Shown here one piece after another: positions 5,643-5,677 of a stretch of 5,677 bases of DNA (its first letter is position 1; the number at the start of each line of letters is the position of its first letter). This DNA comes from an uncultured Bacilli bacterium (GTDB taxonomy: Bacteria; Bacillota_I; Bacilli_A; RF39; UBA660), in assembly GCA_905235875.1 (NCBI GenBank), contig CAJONL010000125.1:1-5677 (forward strand), read 5' to 3'. The notes below the pieces were generated by a model. It saw only the letters and a program-made list of their open reading frames with translations, did no database searches and was not told where the DNA came from. Position numbers and translations under genes: made by a program.

Positions 5643-5677
5643 ATGAATTATAAAATTGTTATTGATCCTGGACATGG
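5643..5677 (+). CDS. N-acetylmuramoyl-L-alanine amidase, Amidase_3 type (5' partial fragment)
   Basis: Only the first 11 complete codons are present: MNYKIVIDPGH, with the next codon beginning GG. The string KIVIDPGHG is the hallmark start of the zinc-dependent Amidase_3 (CwlD/AmiC/LytC) catalytic domain, in which this histidine (H11) is a zinc ligand. The enzyme cleaves the bond between N-acetylmuramic acid and the L-alanine of the stem peptide. The ATG follows AGGTGAT (5631-5637) closely, and an in-frame TAA at 5637-5639 excludes any upstream start. The catalytic domain therefore begins at residue 4 with no signal peptide or membrane anchor. Endolysins, sporulation-type enzymes and some wall amidases with C-terminal targeting share that layout. 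The rest of the gene lies outside the window, so the subfamily cannot be set. Confidence 0.8.
   Translation, partial: MNYKIVIDPGH

Overview
The window is very A+T-rich chromosomal DNA from a low-GC Gram-positive bacterium, most likely an uncultured gut-type Bacilli/Clostridia lineage. The evidence is Shine-Dalgarno sites of the AGGAGG/AGGTGAT type, sigma-A-like promoters with TATAAT -10 boxes, short AT-rich Rho-independent terminators, and a set of Firmicutes-type genes (one-PDZ membrane HtrA, DUF368/PopT, Amidase_3). Tryptophan is encoded by TGG throughout. TGA serves as the stop of one gene, so the standard bacterial code fits and the Mycoplasma code does not. No species can be named from this sequence.

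Layout: positions 1-40 may hold the last codons of a plus-strand gene, followed by a small terminator (63-86). Positions 87-347 are an extremely GC-poor leader (about 12% GC by my count of 87-336). It has several inverted repeats and ends in an extended -10 promoter. From 348 to 4867 four plus-strand genes are separated by only 19, 22 and 18 bases and look like one operon: an Abi_2 (AbiD/AbiF-type HEPN) protein, a membrane-anchored HtrA-type serine protease, a DUF368/PopT undecaprenyl-phosphate translocase, and a 493-residue protein of unknown function with a TGWC motif. A strong bidirectional terminator (4923-4957) closes the operon and also ends the convergent HD-domain gene (5480 to 4956, minus). 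A divergent intergenic region (5481-5642) carries back-to-back promoters for the HD gene and for an N-acetylmuramoyl-L-alanine amidase (Amidase_3) that starts at 5643 and runs off the window.

Together: HtrA (quality control outside the membrane), PopT (recycling of the lipid carrier for wall polymers) and the amidase (peptidoglycan cleavage) form an envelope theme. The unusual parts are the HEPN-type Abi gene at the head of an envelope operon, with a GC-poor leader that could encode a non-coding RNA, and the TGWC protein at the operon's end. I see no insertion sequence, CRISPR array, tRNA or rRNA.
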